From JACCTU01 sp963700495 (GTDB taxonomy: Bacteria; Actinomycetota; Thermoleophilia; Gaiellales; Gaiellaceae): a stretch of DNA of 64,000 bases. A model generated the notes under the pieces. The model saw nothing but the letters and a program-made list of their open reading frames with translations, ran no database searches and was not told where the DNA came from. This document shows positions 26,899 to 34,393 of the stretch, piece after piece. Made by a program: the position numbers and the translations under genes. Location of the stretch: positions 186,001 through 250,000 of the forward strand of contig CAVOXT010000006.1 of NCBI GenBank assembly GCA_963700495.1, given 5' to 3'. Numbering within the stretch: the stretch's first letter is position 1; each line of letters begins with the position of its first letter.

Positions 26899-27564
26899 CT
26901 AGAAGAGCCGGTCGACCAGCTCGAGGTCGGCCGGCTCGGTCACCTTGATCAACAGCCTGTCGCCGGGCACGACGGCGACCCGGCCGCCGGCCGCCTCGAC
27001 GAGCGAGGCGCAGTCGGTCGCCGCCGCAAGGTCGCCGCTAAGCGCCGTGCGAAGCCAGTCCGCGAGAAATGCCTGCGGCGTCTGCGCCGCGGCGAGGTCG
27101 GCCCGATCGACCGTCTCGACCACCTCGTCTCCGCGAAGGCGCTTGATCGTGTCCGCGACCGGCAGGACGGGCACCGCGCCGTGGAATCCCTTCGTCAGCG
27201 GCTCGAGGACGCGCTCGACCACGTCGTCGGAGAGCAGCGGTCGGGCGGCGTCGTGGACGAGGATCACCGCGGCGTCCTCGGGGATCTCGGCGACGGCCGC
27301 CCGGACCGATTCGGCACGTGTCGCTCCGCCTGTGACGCAGGAGACGACCTTGCCGGCCCCGAGCTCCTCCGCCAGCAGGATCGCGGGCTCCTCCCACCCC
27401 GGCGGCACGGCGACCACGATCGCGTCGATCCACGGGCAGGCCTCGAGCCGCTCGAGCGGCTCGGCGAGCAGCGGCCGGTCGCGCAGGTTCGCGAACGCCT
27501 TGGGCCGGTCCAGCCCGAGCCGCTCGCCGCTACCTGCCGCGGCGAGGACGGCCCAGACGCTCAT
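26899..27564 (-). CDS. ispD: 2-C-methyl-D-erythritol 4-phosphate cytidylyltransferase
   Basis: A 221-residue nucleotidyltransferase of the MEP pathway, converting MEP plus CTP to CDP-ME. The CTP-binding loop AAAGSGERLGLDRPKAF, the GGATRAESVRAAV segment, VHDAARPLLS, ADTIKRL and QTPQAFLADWLRTAL are all present. It lies 9 bp downstream of carD, an arrangement conserved in actinobacteria, so it is probably transcribed from the carD promoter. ATG start. Confidence 0.95.
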   Translation of the reverse strand: MSVWAVLAAAGSGERLGLDRPKAFANLRDRPLLAEPLERLEACPWIDAIVVAVPPGWEEPAILLAEELGAGKVVSCVTGGATRAESVRAAVAEIPEDAAVILVHDAARPLLSDDVVERVLEPLTKGFHGAVPVLPVADTIKRLRGDEVVETVDRADLAAAQTPQAFLADWLRTALSGDLAAATDCASLVEAAGGRVAVVPGDRLLIKVTEPADLELVDRLF

Positions 27565-27573
27565 CGTGTGCCT

Positions 27574-28110
27574 CTAGCGCGCGGCCGCGGTGGCCTTGGC
27601 GCGCGTCGTGCGCTTCTTGCCGTTGCCGCCGACGTTGGACAGCACGCCCTCGAGCCACTCCGCGGCCTCCTCGGCGTCCATGCCCTTCGCGTACATCAGC
27701 TCGGAGGCGAGGATCTTCTTCGCCTTCACGAACATCTGCTTCTCACCCGTCGACAGACCCTTCTCGTGGTCCCGGAGCGAGAGGTTCCGCACGACCTCTG
27801 CGAGCTCCAGCACGTCGCCGGTCTTCATCTTGTCCCGGTTGTGCTTGAAACGGCGGTTCCAGTTCTTCGGCATCTGCGTGCCGCCGCCCTTGAGCGCCTT
27901 CACGACAACCTCGACCATCTTCTCGTCGATGACCGGCCGTAGGCCCACGGCTTCGGCGTTGTCGGCGGGAACCTGAACCGTCATGTCGTTGTGGAGAATC
28001 CGGATCGTCAGGTACTCGCGCTTCTGCCCCAACACCTCGCGCGACTCCTTCTTGACCACCGTTCCCGCCCCGTGATGGGGGTAGACAACCTTCGCGCCGA
28101 CCTTGAACAA
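27574..28110 (-). CDS. carD: CarD-family transcriptional regulator
   Basis: A 178-residue CarD protein that binds RNA polymerase beta and stabilises open complexes. The N-terminal RNAP-interacting domain starts MFKVGAKVVYPHHGAGTV, and the C-terminal helical DNA-binding domain includes the conserved Trp in PKNWNRRFKHN. A Lys/Arg/Ala-rich tail of about 20 residues follows, longer than in mycobacterial CarD (162 residues). TTG start with AAAGGGG upstream. A well-formed promoter and a GC-rich leader hairpin precede it. ispD follows after 9 bp. Confidence 0.94.
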   Translation of the reverse strand: MFKVGAKVVYPHHGAGTVVKKESREVLGQKREYLTIRILHNDMTVQVPADNAEAVGLRPVIDEKMVEVVVKALKGGGTQMPKNWNRRFKHNRDKMKTGDVLELAEVVRNLSLRDHEKGLSTGEKQMFVKAKKILASELMYAKGMDAEEAAEWLEGVLSNVGGNGKKRTTRAKATAAAR

Positions 28111-28147
28111 GCCGTCGCCCCTTTCTGGAGTCCCTATCCGCCAAGAA

Positions 28148-28171
28148 GCCGGCGCGTTCGGCTGCGCCGGC
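28148..28171 (-). promoter_or_regulatory. leader hairpin in the carD 5' UTR
   Basis: GCCGGCGC and GCGCCGGC arms (8 bp, perfect) around an 8-nt loop lie between the predicted carD transcription start and its Shine-Dalgarno. It could modulate translation or mRNA stability. It is not a known riboswitch. Confidence 0.45.
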
Positions 28172-28183
28172 GACAGTTACAGA

Positions 28184-28212
28184 ATCGTAGCATTTCCAGG
28201 GATTTTCAGCAA
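28184..28212 (-). promoter_or_regulatory. carD promoter (TTGCTG-17-TACGAT)
   Basis: On the minus strand a -35 TTGCTG (28207-28212) and a -10 TACGAT (28184-28189) are separated by 17 nt in an AT-richer patch. The transcript would start near 28177, giving a ~65-nt leader. Confidence 0.7.
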
Positions 28213-28240
28213 ATTCCCTGCTCGTTGCGAACTTCCGGCG

Positions 28241-29392
28241 TCAGAGCTGCAAGTACCGGTCCACCAGGTTGTGCTCCTGGAGCCTCCGGAGGCCCTCTCG
28301 GATGTCGCGGGCCCGGACCGCGCCGACCCCGTCGACGGACTCGAGGTCGCGCTGGGAGGCCCGGACGATCGCTTCCAGGTTGCCGAGATCGTCCACCACG
28401 TGGCGGATCACGCTGTCGGGCAGGCGCGGAATGTGCGAGAGAACGCGGTAGCCGCGGGGAGCGACCGTGTAGTCGAGCGGATTCGTGGTCGCGGGGTAGC
28501 CGAGGAATGCGAGGAGCTCGAACTCGAGCAGCTCCTTGTAGGCGAGCTCGGAGAGCGCCTGGAGGCCCTCCCTGGTCGCATCGACGCCGCCCTGCGCGTG
28601 GTAGTCGTAGACGACCGCCGCCTTCTCGCGGGGCACCTCGCCGACGAGCTCCTCGAGCTGCATCCGGATCATCCGGCCCTCGCTGCCGAGCTCGACACAG
28701 GCACGCTCGATCTCCTCGGCCATCCGGGTCGTCAGCTCAGCCCGCTGGAGCACGACCAGGACGTCGTCGAGCACGACCGCGTTCTGGAACTCGAGCGCCG
28801 TCAGCCTCGTCAGGACGTGGTCGAGGCGGGCGCGGTACGTCTCGAGCGTCGCGAGCGCCTGGTTCGTCTTCGCGAGGACGCTGGCGACGAGCTCGAGCTG
28901 GTACCGCCGCTGGCCGAGGAAGACCGTCACGGTCTCGCGCTGCTGCGAGATCGAGATCACGAGGGCGTCGGTCTGCTTTGCGACCCGCTCGGCGGTTCGG
29001 TGCCGGGTGCCGGTCTCGTTCGAGGCGATCGTCGGATCGGGCATCAGCTGCACGTTCGCGTACGCGAGCCGGCTCAGATCTGAGCTGACGATGATCGCGC
29101 CGTCCATCTTCGCCAGCTCGTAGAGGAGTTGCGGCTTGAACGGCAGGCCGAGCTTCATCCCGCCCGAGTACAGGAATGAGAGCTCCTCCGGGTCGCCGAC
29201 CACGATCAACGCGCCCTCCTTCGAGCGGATGATGTCGTCGATTCCCTGGCGGAGCTCGGAGCCCGGCGCGACCTGGGCGATCGCGGCCAGCAGGACCTGG
29301 TCGAGGCGGAGGTCGAGCTCGGCGCGCCTGCGGGAGATGCCCACTTCCGGCGCCCAGCCCTCGCGCTCAGTCGGTTTGCTCTCTCCGCTCAT
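28241..29392 (-). CDS. disA: diadenylate cyclase DisA (DNA integrity scanning protein)
   Basis: A 383-residue protein making cyclic di-AMP from ATP. The N-terminal DAC domain has the DGA motif in KMDGAIIVSSD (~97) and the RHR motif in ETGTRHRTAERVAKQTDALVISIS (~130). A helical linker follows, and the C-terminal DNA-binding RuvA-like HhH lies in LESVDGVGAVRARDIREGLRRL. It overlaps radA by 26 bp, as in many actinobacteria and firmicutes where RadA modulates DisA. The presence of this enzyme makes c-di-AMP-responsive elements possible in the genome. Confidence 0.96.
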   Translation of the reverse strand: MSGESKPTEREGWAPEVGISRRRAELDLRLDQVLLAAIAQVAPGSELRQGIDDIIRSKEGALIVVGDPEELSFLYSGGMKLGLPFKPQLLYELAKMDGAIIVSSDLSRLAYANVQLMPDPTIASNETGTRHRTAERVAKQTDALVISISQQRETVTVFLGQRRYQLELVASVLAKTNQALATLETYRARLDHVLTRLTALEFQNAVVLDDVLVVLQRAELTTRMAEEIERACVELGSEGRMIRMQLEELVGEVPREKAAVVYDYHAQGGVDATREGLQALSELAYKELLEFELLAFLGYPATTNPLDYTVAPRGYRVLSHIPRLPDSVIRHVVDDLGNLEAIVRASQRDLESVDGVGAVRARDIREGLRRLQEHNLVDRYLQL

Positions 29393-30716
29393 CCAGCCCT
29401 GCTCTCGTCGCTTCCCTCAGCGTCTCCGACAGGAGCAAGGCTAGCTTGCCGCGGGCGCTCGTGCCGGTCGGCACGAGCGCAGTCTTCAGGCCGAGCTTGG
29501 CGCACTCCTCGAGCCGGCGCTCGGCCTGTGCGGCGGGGCGCAACCGCCCCGTCAGCCCGATCTCTCCGAACGCGGCGAGCCCCTCGTGCACCGGGTGGCG
29601 GCGCGCGGCGGACGCGATCGCGAGAGCGACCGGCAGGTCTGCGCCGGGCTCGTCGACGCGCACCCCGCCGGCGACGTTGACGAACACGTCGGCCTGGCCC
29701 AGGCCGATGCCGGCATGGCGCGAGAGCACCGCGACGATCATCGCGAGCCGCTTCGGGTCGACGCCTGTGGCGACACGTCGCGGCATGGCGAGGTCGGTCG
29801 GGGCCACGAGCGCCTGCACCTCGAGCAGGATCGGTCTCGTCCCCTCGAGCGCGCACGCGACCGCGGAGCCGGGCTCCCCCGCGACCGTGCGCCCGAACAA
29901 CTCCGAGGGGTCGGGCACGCCGACGAGCCCGGCACCCGTCATCTCGAAGACGCCCAGCTCGTTCGTCGAGCCGAACCGGTTCTTCGTCGCGCGCAACACG
30001 CGGTGGGCGTGGTAGCGGTCGCCCTCGAACTGGAGCACGCAGTCGACGAGGTGCTCGAGCACCCGTGGACCCGCGACGGCGCCGTCCTTCGTCACGTGCC
30101 CCACGAGGATCGTGGCGACGCCCGACTCCTTCGCGACGCGCAGGAGGCGCGCAGCCGCCTCACGCACCTGCGCGACCGAACCGGGAGCGGAGCCGAGCTC
30201 GGAGGAGTAGAGGGTCTGGACGGAGTCGATCACGCAGGCATCCGGCCGCTCCCGCTCGAGCGTGGCGCAGACGGTCTCGAGCTCGGTCTCGGCCAGGATC
30301 TCGACGCGGTCGGCACCGCCGAGCCGCTGGGCCCGCAGCTTCACCTGCGCCGTCGATTCCTCACCGGTGACGAGCAGCGCCCGCCGGTCCTTCGAGATCG
30401 CCGCCAGCGCCGTCAGGAGCAGCGTCGACTTGCCGACGCCCGGCTCGCCGCCGACGAGCACGAGCGACGCCGGTACGAGCCCGCCGCCGAGGACCCGGTC
30501 GAGCTCGGGAACGCCCGTCGGGATCCGGTCGGCCTCCTCGGCGGTGACGTCCACGAGCCGCAGGAGCGGCTTGGCAGTCCCTCCGGCGGCGCGGGAAGCC
30601 GCCGTCTTCTCCTCGGCAAGCGTGCCGAACGCGCCGCAGCCGGGGCACTTGCCGAACCAGCGACCGGCCGCATAGCCGCACTCGGAGCACGCGTACTGGA
30701 CGGCCGCCTTCGCCAC
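29367..30716 (-). CDS. radA: DNA repair protein RadA
   Basis: A 449-residue RecA-like ATPase processing recombination intermediates. In order: zinc finger CSECGYAAGRWFGKCPGCG (four Cys), Walker A GGEPGVGKSTLL (~92), Walker B-like region, the RadA-specific KNRFGS motif (~245) and a C-terminal Lon-protease-like domain with VNVAGGVRVDEPGADLPVALAIAS. TACGGT at 30723-30728 ends 6 nt before the GTG start. It overlaps disA by 26 bp and is transcribed with it. Confidence 0.96.
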   Translation of the reverse strand: MAKAAVQYACSECGYAAGRWFGKCPGCGAFGTLAEEKTAASRAAGGTAKPLLRLVDVTAEEADRIPTGVPELDRVLGGGLVPASLVLVGGEPGVGKSTLLLTALAAISKDRRALLVTGEESTAQVKLRAQRLGGADRVEILAETELETVCATLERERPDACVIDSVQTLYSSELGSAPGSVAQVREAAARLLRVAKESGVATILVGHVTKDGAVAGPRVLEHLVDCVLQFEGDRYHAHRVLRATKNRFGSTNELGVFEMTGAGLVGVPDPSELFGRTVAGEPGSAVACALEGTRPILLEVQALVAPTDLAMPRRVATGVDPKRLAMIVAVLSRHAGIGLGQADVFVNVAGGVRVDEPGADLPVALAIASAARRHPVHEGLAAFGEIGLTGRLRPAAQAERRLEECAKLGLKTALVPTGTSARGKLALLLSETLREATRAGLDERREQTD

Positions 30717-30722
30717 CTCGCC

Positions 30723-30728
30723 ACCGTA
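30723..30728 (-). promoter_or_regulatory. -10-like TACGGT box of radA
   Basis: TACGGT on the minus strand ends 6 nt before GTG 30716, giving a leaderless radA-disA transcript. Confidence 0.5.
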
Positions 30729-30792
30729 TCGCCGGCGGTGGACGGCAACTGTGACGATTGTGTGCCGACTCCCGTCGACCCGAGAAGCGCGG

Positions 30793-32454
30793 TCAGGAAA
30801 GCCGGTCGCCGGTGACGCGCCGGATCTCCTCGAGGCTCGACACGCCCTCGCGGCAGAGCCGGAGGCCGTCCTCTCGGAGTGTGCGCATCCCCTGCCGTAC
30901 AGCTGCGGCGAAGATCTTCTCGGCCGAGGCCTCGACGAGCGTTCGCACCTCGCCGCCGATCGTCAGCAGCTCGAACAGCGCAACCCGTCCGCGGTACCCC
31001 GTGCCTCCGCAGCTGTTGCAGCCGACCGAGCGCCAGAGCGTCGTCCCTACGGCGACCTCGTCGCCTGCCCCGGCCTGGTAGCTGGAGCGGCAGTCTTCGC
31101 AGAGCCTTCGCGCAAGTCGCTGCGCGACGATCAGGTTCAGCGCGCTCGCGAGCATGCCCGGAGGCACGTCCATGTCCCGCAGGCGCGCGATCGCGCCGGC
31201 GGCCGTGTGCGCGTGCAGCGAGGTGAGCACGAGGTGGCCCGTCATCGCCGCCTGCGTCGCGATCGAGGCCGTCTCCGCGTCGCGGATCTCGCCGACGAGC
31301 AGCACGTCGGGATCGCTGCGCAGGATCGTGCGCAGGCCGCGCGCGAACGTCAGACCGCCCTTCTCGTCGACCTCGCTCTGGTTCGCCGTCGGGAGCTCGT
31401 ACTCGATCGGGTCCTCGATCGTCATGACCACGCGCGAGTCGCCGATCCGGTCGAGCGCCCCGTAGAGAGTCGTCGTCTTGCCGCTCCCCGTCGGGCCGCA
31501 GACGATGATCGCGCCGAAGGGCTGCTCGAGCGCAGCGACCAGGAGGGACTCGGCGTCGGCGCCGAGCCCGAGGTTCGTCAGACGCGGCCTGTTGCCTTTT
31601 CTGCTCAGGATTCGCAGCACGACCTGCTCGCCGTGGCGAAGCGGCAGGAGGGCGATTCGCAGGTCGACCGGGTCGCCGCCGAAGTGGACGGAGACACGAC
31701 CGTCCTGAGGCATCCGGCGCTCGGCGATGTCCAGCGATCCCATCACCTTCAGCCTGCTCGCGACGGCCGGCTGCATGTGCTTCGGCACGTCGGTGACGTC
31801 GCGCATCACGCCGTCTACGCGCATGCGCACGAGGAGACGGTCGCGCTTGGGCTCGAAGTGGAGGTCCGATGCTCCCTCTTCGATCGCAGTCGTGAGCAGC
31901 CTGTTGACGAGTGAGATCGTCGGGATGCTCGACGCCATGTCGCGGATGTCGTCCACGCGGGCGTCGGGATCCGCCTCCGGCTCGACGACGGACAGCTCGA
32001 TCCGCGGCCTGTAGGCGCGGTTCAGCGCGCGCTCGAGCTGCGTCAGCTCGGCGACTACGGGGCGGAACGGGATTCCCAGCGCGAGCTGGATGTCGTCGAT
32101 TCCGTGAAGGTTGGTGGGATCGGCGAGGGCGAGCCTGAGCGCTCCGTCCTGGAGGAAGCCGAGCGGAAGCGTCTCGTAGCGGCGCGCGAGCGCCTCCGGG
32201 ACGAGCGCCACCGCCTTGGGGTCGATGTCGATCGAATCGAGGTCGACGAGCTCCATCCGGCACTGTTCCGCGATCGCGCCGGCAACCTGGCGCGTCGTGA
32301 GGAGTCCCAGCTCCGCGATCACGGAGCCGAGGCGGCCGCCGCGGTGACGCTGCGCCGCGAGCGCATCGGTGAGCTGCTCCTCGGTGAGCAGTCCGGAGCC
32401 GGTCAGGATCGCCCCGAGCGGCAGCCAGCGGACATCCGCGAGCGCAGTGCTCAT
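30793..32454 (-). CDS. type IV pilus/type II secretion assembly ATPase (PilB/GspE)
   Basis: A 553-residue hexameric ATPase. The N-terminal MshEN domain (LTEEQLTDALAAQRHRGGRLG and a second GIDDIQLALGIPFRPVVA half) is a fold that in relatives binds c-di-GMP, relevant given the diguanylate cyclases nearby. The T2SSE domain has EGASDLHFEP, Walker A GPTGSGKTTTL (~321), the Asp box, Walker B DVLLVGEIRDAETA and His box LTSLHAHTA. The zinc tetracysteine is CEDC...CNSCGGTGYRGR. No other pilus gene lies adjacent, so it may serve a scattered pilus system. Confidence 0.93.
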   Translation of the reverse strand: MSTALADVRWLPLGAILTGSGLLTEEQLTDALAAQRHRGGRLGSVIAELGLLTTRQVAGAIAEQCRMELVDLDSIDIDPKAVALVPEALARRYETLPLGFLQDGALRLALADPTNLHGIDDIQLALGIPFRPVVAELTQLERALNRAYRPRIELSVVEPEADPDARVDDIRDMASSIPTISLVNRLLTTAIEEGASDLHFEPKRDRLLVRMRVDGVMRDVTDVPKHMQPAVASRLKVMGSLDIAERRMPQDGRVSVHFGGDPVDLRIALLPLRHGEQVVLRILSRKGNRPRLTNLGLGADAESLLVAALEQPFGAIIVCGPTGSGKTTTLYGALDRIGDSRVVMTIEDPIEYELPTANQSEVDEKGGLTFARGLRTILRSDPDVLLVGEIRDAETASIATQAAMTGHLVLTSLHAHTAAGAIARLRDMDVPPGMLASALNLIVAQRLARRLCEDCRSSYQAGAGDEVAVGTTLWRSVGCNSCGGTGYRGRVALFELLTIGGEVRTLVEASAEKIFAAAVRQGMRTLREDGLRLCREGVSSLEEIRRVTGDRLS

Positions 32455-32586
32455 CTACGCCTTCGACAGAGGTTGGTGGTTCGCCGCACGTTCATTCCTT
32501 CCGCAGGGGGCCTTCCGCATGGATCGACCCGGTTCGTGTGATCCCGGATCGCCTCATCGAGTTAGGCCGAGTTGTCCCGGGCAGTC

Positions 32587-33501
32587 CTAGCCTGCGAGCT
32601 CCGGCTCCGGCGACGCGACGGGACGACGGGTGACCGACGCGATCACGAGCCCGGCGAGGATGCAACCGGCGCCGAGCAGCTGCCCGCGCGAGGGTGACTC
32701 GTCCAGCAGCAGCGCGGCGAACACGACCGAGCAGAGCGGCTGGAAGGTCAGCATCACGGACGTCAGGGCCGCCGGCAGACGCGGCAGCGAGATCGAGATG
32801 AGAAGCCAGCCGAACACCTGCGAGCTCAGCGCCAAGAGGATCAGCCAGCCCGTCGCCTCGAGCGAGGGCGTCAGGTCGAGGTCTCCCGTGAGCGCACCGT
32901 ATGCCCCGCAGCCGATCGCCGCGGCGAAGGTCGCGTCGAAGAGCGGGCCGCCGGGACGGCGCAGGTCGCGGTTTCCCTCGCGAAGCGTGAGCAAGAAGCC
33001 GGAGTAGGCCAACCCGGTCAGCAGGCCGAAGAGCGCACCGAGTGCCGGGTTCGCCCCGTAGGCGTCGTCCTCGAGTGCGCCGGAGATCAGCACGACTCCG
33101 AGGCCGACCACCGGGATTGCCGCGAGGACAGCCCTCGGCGGGCGCTCTCCGAGTGCCAACCAAGCGATCAGCGCGACCAGCACGACCTGCGTGTTGCCGA
33201 GCACCGTCGCGAGTCCCGCGCCCACCTCCTCGATCGCGTGGTGCCAGAGCACGAGGTCGGCCGCGAAGAACACCCCCGCGATCAGCGCAGGCACACGGGC
33301 TCGCCAGAGCCGTGGGCCGTAGCGGCGATCCTCGTATCGGGCGAGCAGCCAGAGCGGCGGCAATGCCCAAAGACAGCGGAAGAACGCGCCCGTCGAGGGC
33401 GACACGTCGGAGAGGACGTAGAGGATCCCCGAGAACGAGATCGCGAGGGCGCCCGCGAGCACGATCAGGACCGGCCGCCGGCCGAGCGAGGACGCGGGCA
33501 T
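32587..33501 (-). CDS. EamA/DMT family transporter
   Basis: A 304-residue permease with ten hydrophobic helices in two EamA repeats; the second repeat ends LTFQPLCSVVFAALLLDESPSRGQLLGAGCILAGLVIA. The motif HHAIEEVGAGLATVLGNTQVVLVALIAWLALGERP marks the end of the first. Substrate unknown. ATG 33501 (MPASSLGRRPVL) is chosen because the upstream in-frame extension runs into the repeated non-coding element. On the minus strand that element and its terminator-like hairpin lie immediately upstream, so expression might be attenuated by it. Confidence 0.88.
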   Translation of the reverse strand: MPASSLGRRPVLIVLAGALAISFSGILYVLSDVSPSTGAFFRCLWALPPLWLLARYEDRRYGPRLWRARVPALIAGVFFAADLVLWHHAIEEVGAGLATVLGNTQVVLVALIAWLALGERPPRAVLAAIPVVGLGVVLISGALEDDAYGANPALGALFGLLTGLAYSGFLLTLREGNRDLRRPGGPLFDATFAAAIGCGAYGALTGDLDLTPSLEATGWLILLALSSQVFGWLLISISLPRLPAALTSVMLTFQPLCSVVFAALLLDESPSRGQLLGAGCILAGLVIASVTRRPVASPEPELAG

Positions 33502-33529
33502 CTCCCGCGTTCTACCTATCCGGCCTTGA

Positions 33530-33562
33530 GAACGAGAAAGGCGGGCCGCCGCATCGCCCGCC
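33530..33562 (-). terminator. terminator-like hairpin at one end of repeat copy 1
   Basis: GGCGGGC and GCCCGCC arms (33540-33546, 33556-33562) are followed on the minus strand by TTTCTCGTTC. In copy 2 the arm has a change that keeps a G-U pair on this strand, and the T-run there is five T. Confidence 0.5.
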
Positions 33563-33772
33563 TTCGCCGTATAAGACGGGCGCCCGCCGCATCGGCGCCC
33601 TGTCTTCGTTGCATTCGCAGTGTCCACCACGCGATCCGGTTGATTCCTCCCCCTTTCGCTGATTCACTGGACCGGTTCACTAACTCCCCCACATGGGGTA
33701 GGCGGGACCGCTTCGATTTACACATAGTGAGTTCGCGAGTGGTGGGGGGCCGCAGCCCACGCTCTCGCAAAA

Positions 33773-33804
33773 GACGGCGGCTCGGGGATACCCGGGCCGC
33801 CGTC
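33773..33804 (+). terminator. hairpin at the other end of repeat copy 1
   Basis: GACGGCGGC/GCCGCCGTC outer arms, with an inner TCGGG/CCCGG stem and GATA loop. The inner stem differs from copy 2 yet stays paired if U-G is allowed on the plus strand. It lies between convergent genes and is followed by GCTGTTTCC. Confidence 0.5.
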
Positions 33805-33835
33805 GCTGTTTCCGGGTTCCGGCCGGTCGAACCCC

Positions 33836-34393
33836 TCAGCGAGCGTCGTCCGGGCGGGCGCGCACTATTGACGCTTCACGATGCCCAGTCACAACTCGCC
33901 GGCCGGCCGTCGACCGGCGCCAGCGGACGACGGTCAACCCGCCGGTCACGAGCGCGAGGAGAAGACTCAGCAACCCGATCTGGGAGCGACGCAGGGCCTC
34001 CCAAGCCGCCGCTGCACCTGCCTGCGGCGTCCACTTCACGTCCACGTCTGCCGCGGCGAGGGTGTCGCTCCGGGGGAACGCTCGATCCGGTGCGCCGTAG
34101 AGCGACGATCGCGCGACGCGCTCGAGCGGTGCCGCAGCCGGACCGGCAGCCCGAAGGGCACGCTCCGCAGCCGGAGGCAGCGGCGCCAGGCGCTCGCCGC
34201 CCGACGAACGGACGACTGGGCCGAACGCGGTCGGAATCTCTTCGCGGTAGACGTCGACTGCCGCGACGTCACCCGGGTCGATCGATGCGGCGATCGCGGG
34301 CTGTGCCGGTGTCATGAGCGCCACCGCGAGCGCGGCGAACGCCGGAACCTGACGGATCAGTCGCACGGGCGCCGCAGATGGTAGTGAGGGCAT
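33836..34393 (-). CDS. hypothetical secreted/membrane-anchored protein (185 aa)
   Basis: The product starts MPSLPSAAPVRLIRQVPAFAALAVALMTPAQPAIAA, a signal peptide. A ~100-residue extracytoplasmic region follows (IDPGDVAAVDVYREEIPTAFGPVV, Ala/Pro-rich middle), then one C-terminal membrane helix (IGLLSLLLALVTGGLTVV) with a basic cytoplasmic tail. This topology is like that of surface-assembly accessory proteins, but no family is recognised. Its ATG overlaps the start of the divergent ligase gene by 16 bp, so one of the two starts may lie further in. Its place at the edge of the polysaccharide locus suggests a surface role. Confidence 0.62.
   Translation of the reverse strand: MPSLPSAAPVRLIRQVPAFAALAVALMTPAQPAIAASIDPGDVAAVDVYREEIPTAFGPVVRSSGGERLAPLPPAAERALRAAGPAAAPLERVARSSLYGAPDRAFPRSDTLAAADVDVKWTPQAGAAAAWEALRRSQIGLLSLLLALVTGGLTVVRWRRSTAGRRVVTGHREASIVRARPDDAR

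Larger units (their letters stand above)
33528..33815. repeat. long direct repeat, copy 1 (structured non-coding element)
   Basis: About 287 bp closely related to 48882-49168 and in the same orientation. Near-identical blocks (e.g. 33600-33619, 33640-33666 and the ACATGGGGTA stretch) alternate with short variable patches, the pattern of structured RNA rather than coding sequence. Codon-level differences in the conserved minus-strand frame are not biased to synonymous sites. Hairpins close both ends: one resembling a minus-strand terminator (33530-33562) and one in plus-strand sense (33773-33804). It fills the whole gap between a DMT transporter and a hypothetical gene. Confidence 0.8.

Noticed and set aside
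33516..33770. 84-aa minus-strand ORF in repeat copy 1 (conserved in copy 2)
   Set aside because: Differences between copies are not concentrated at synonymous sites and no ribosome binding site precedes the ATG; structured RNA explains the conservation better.
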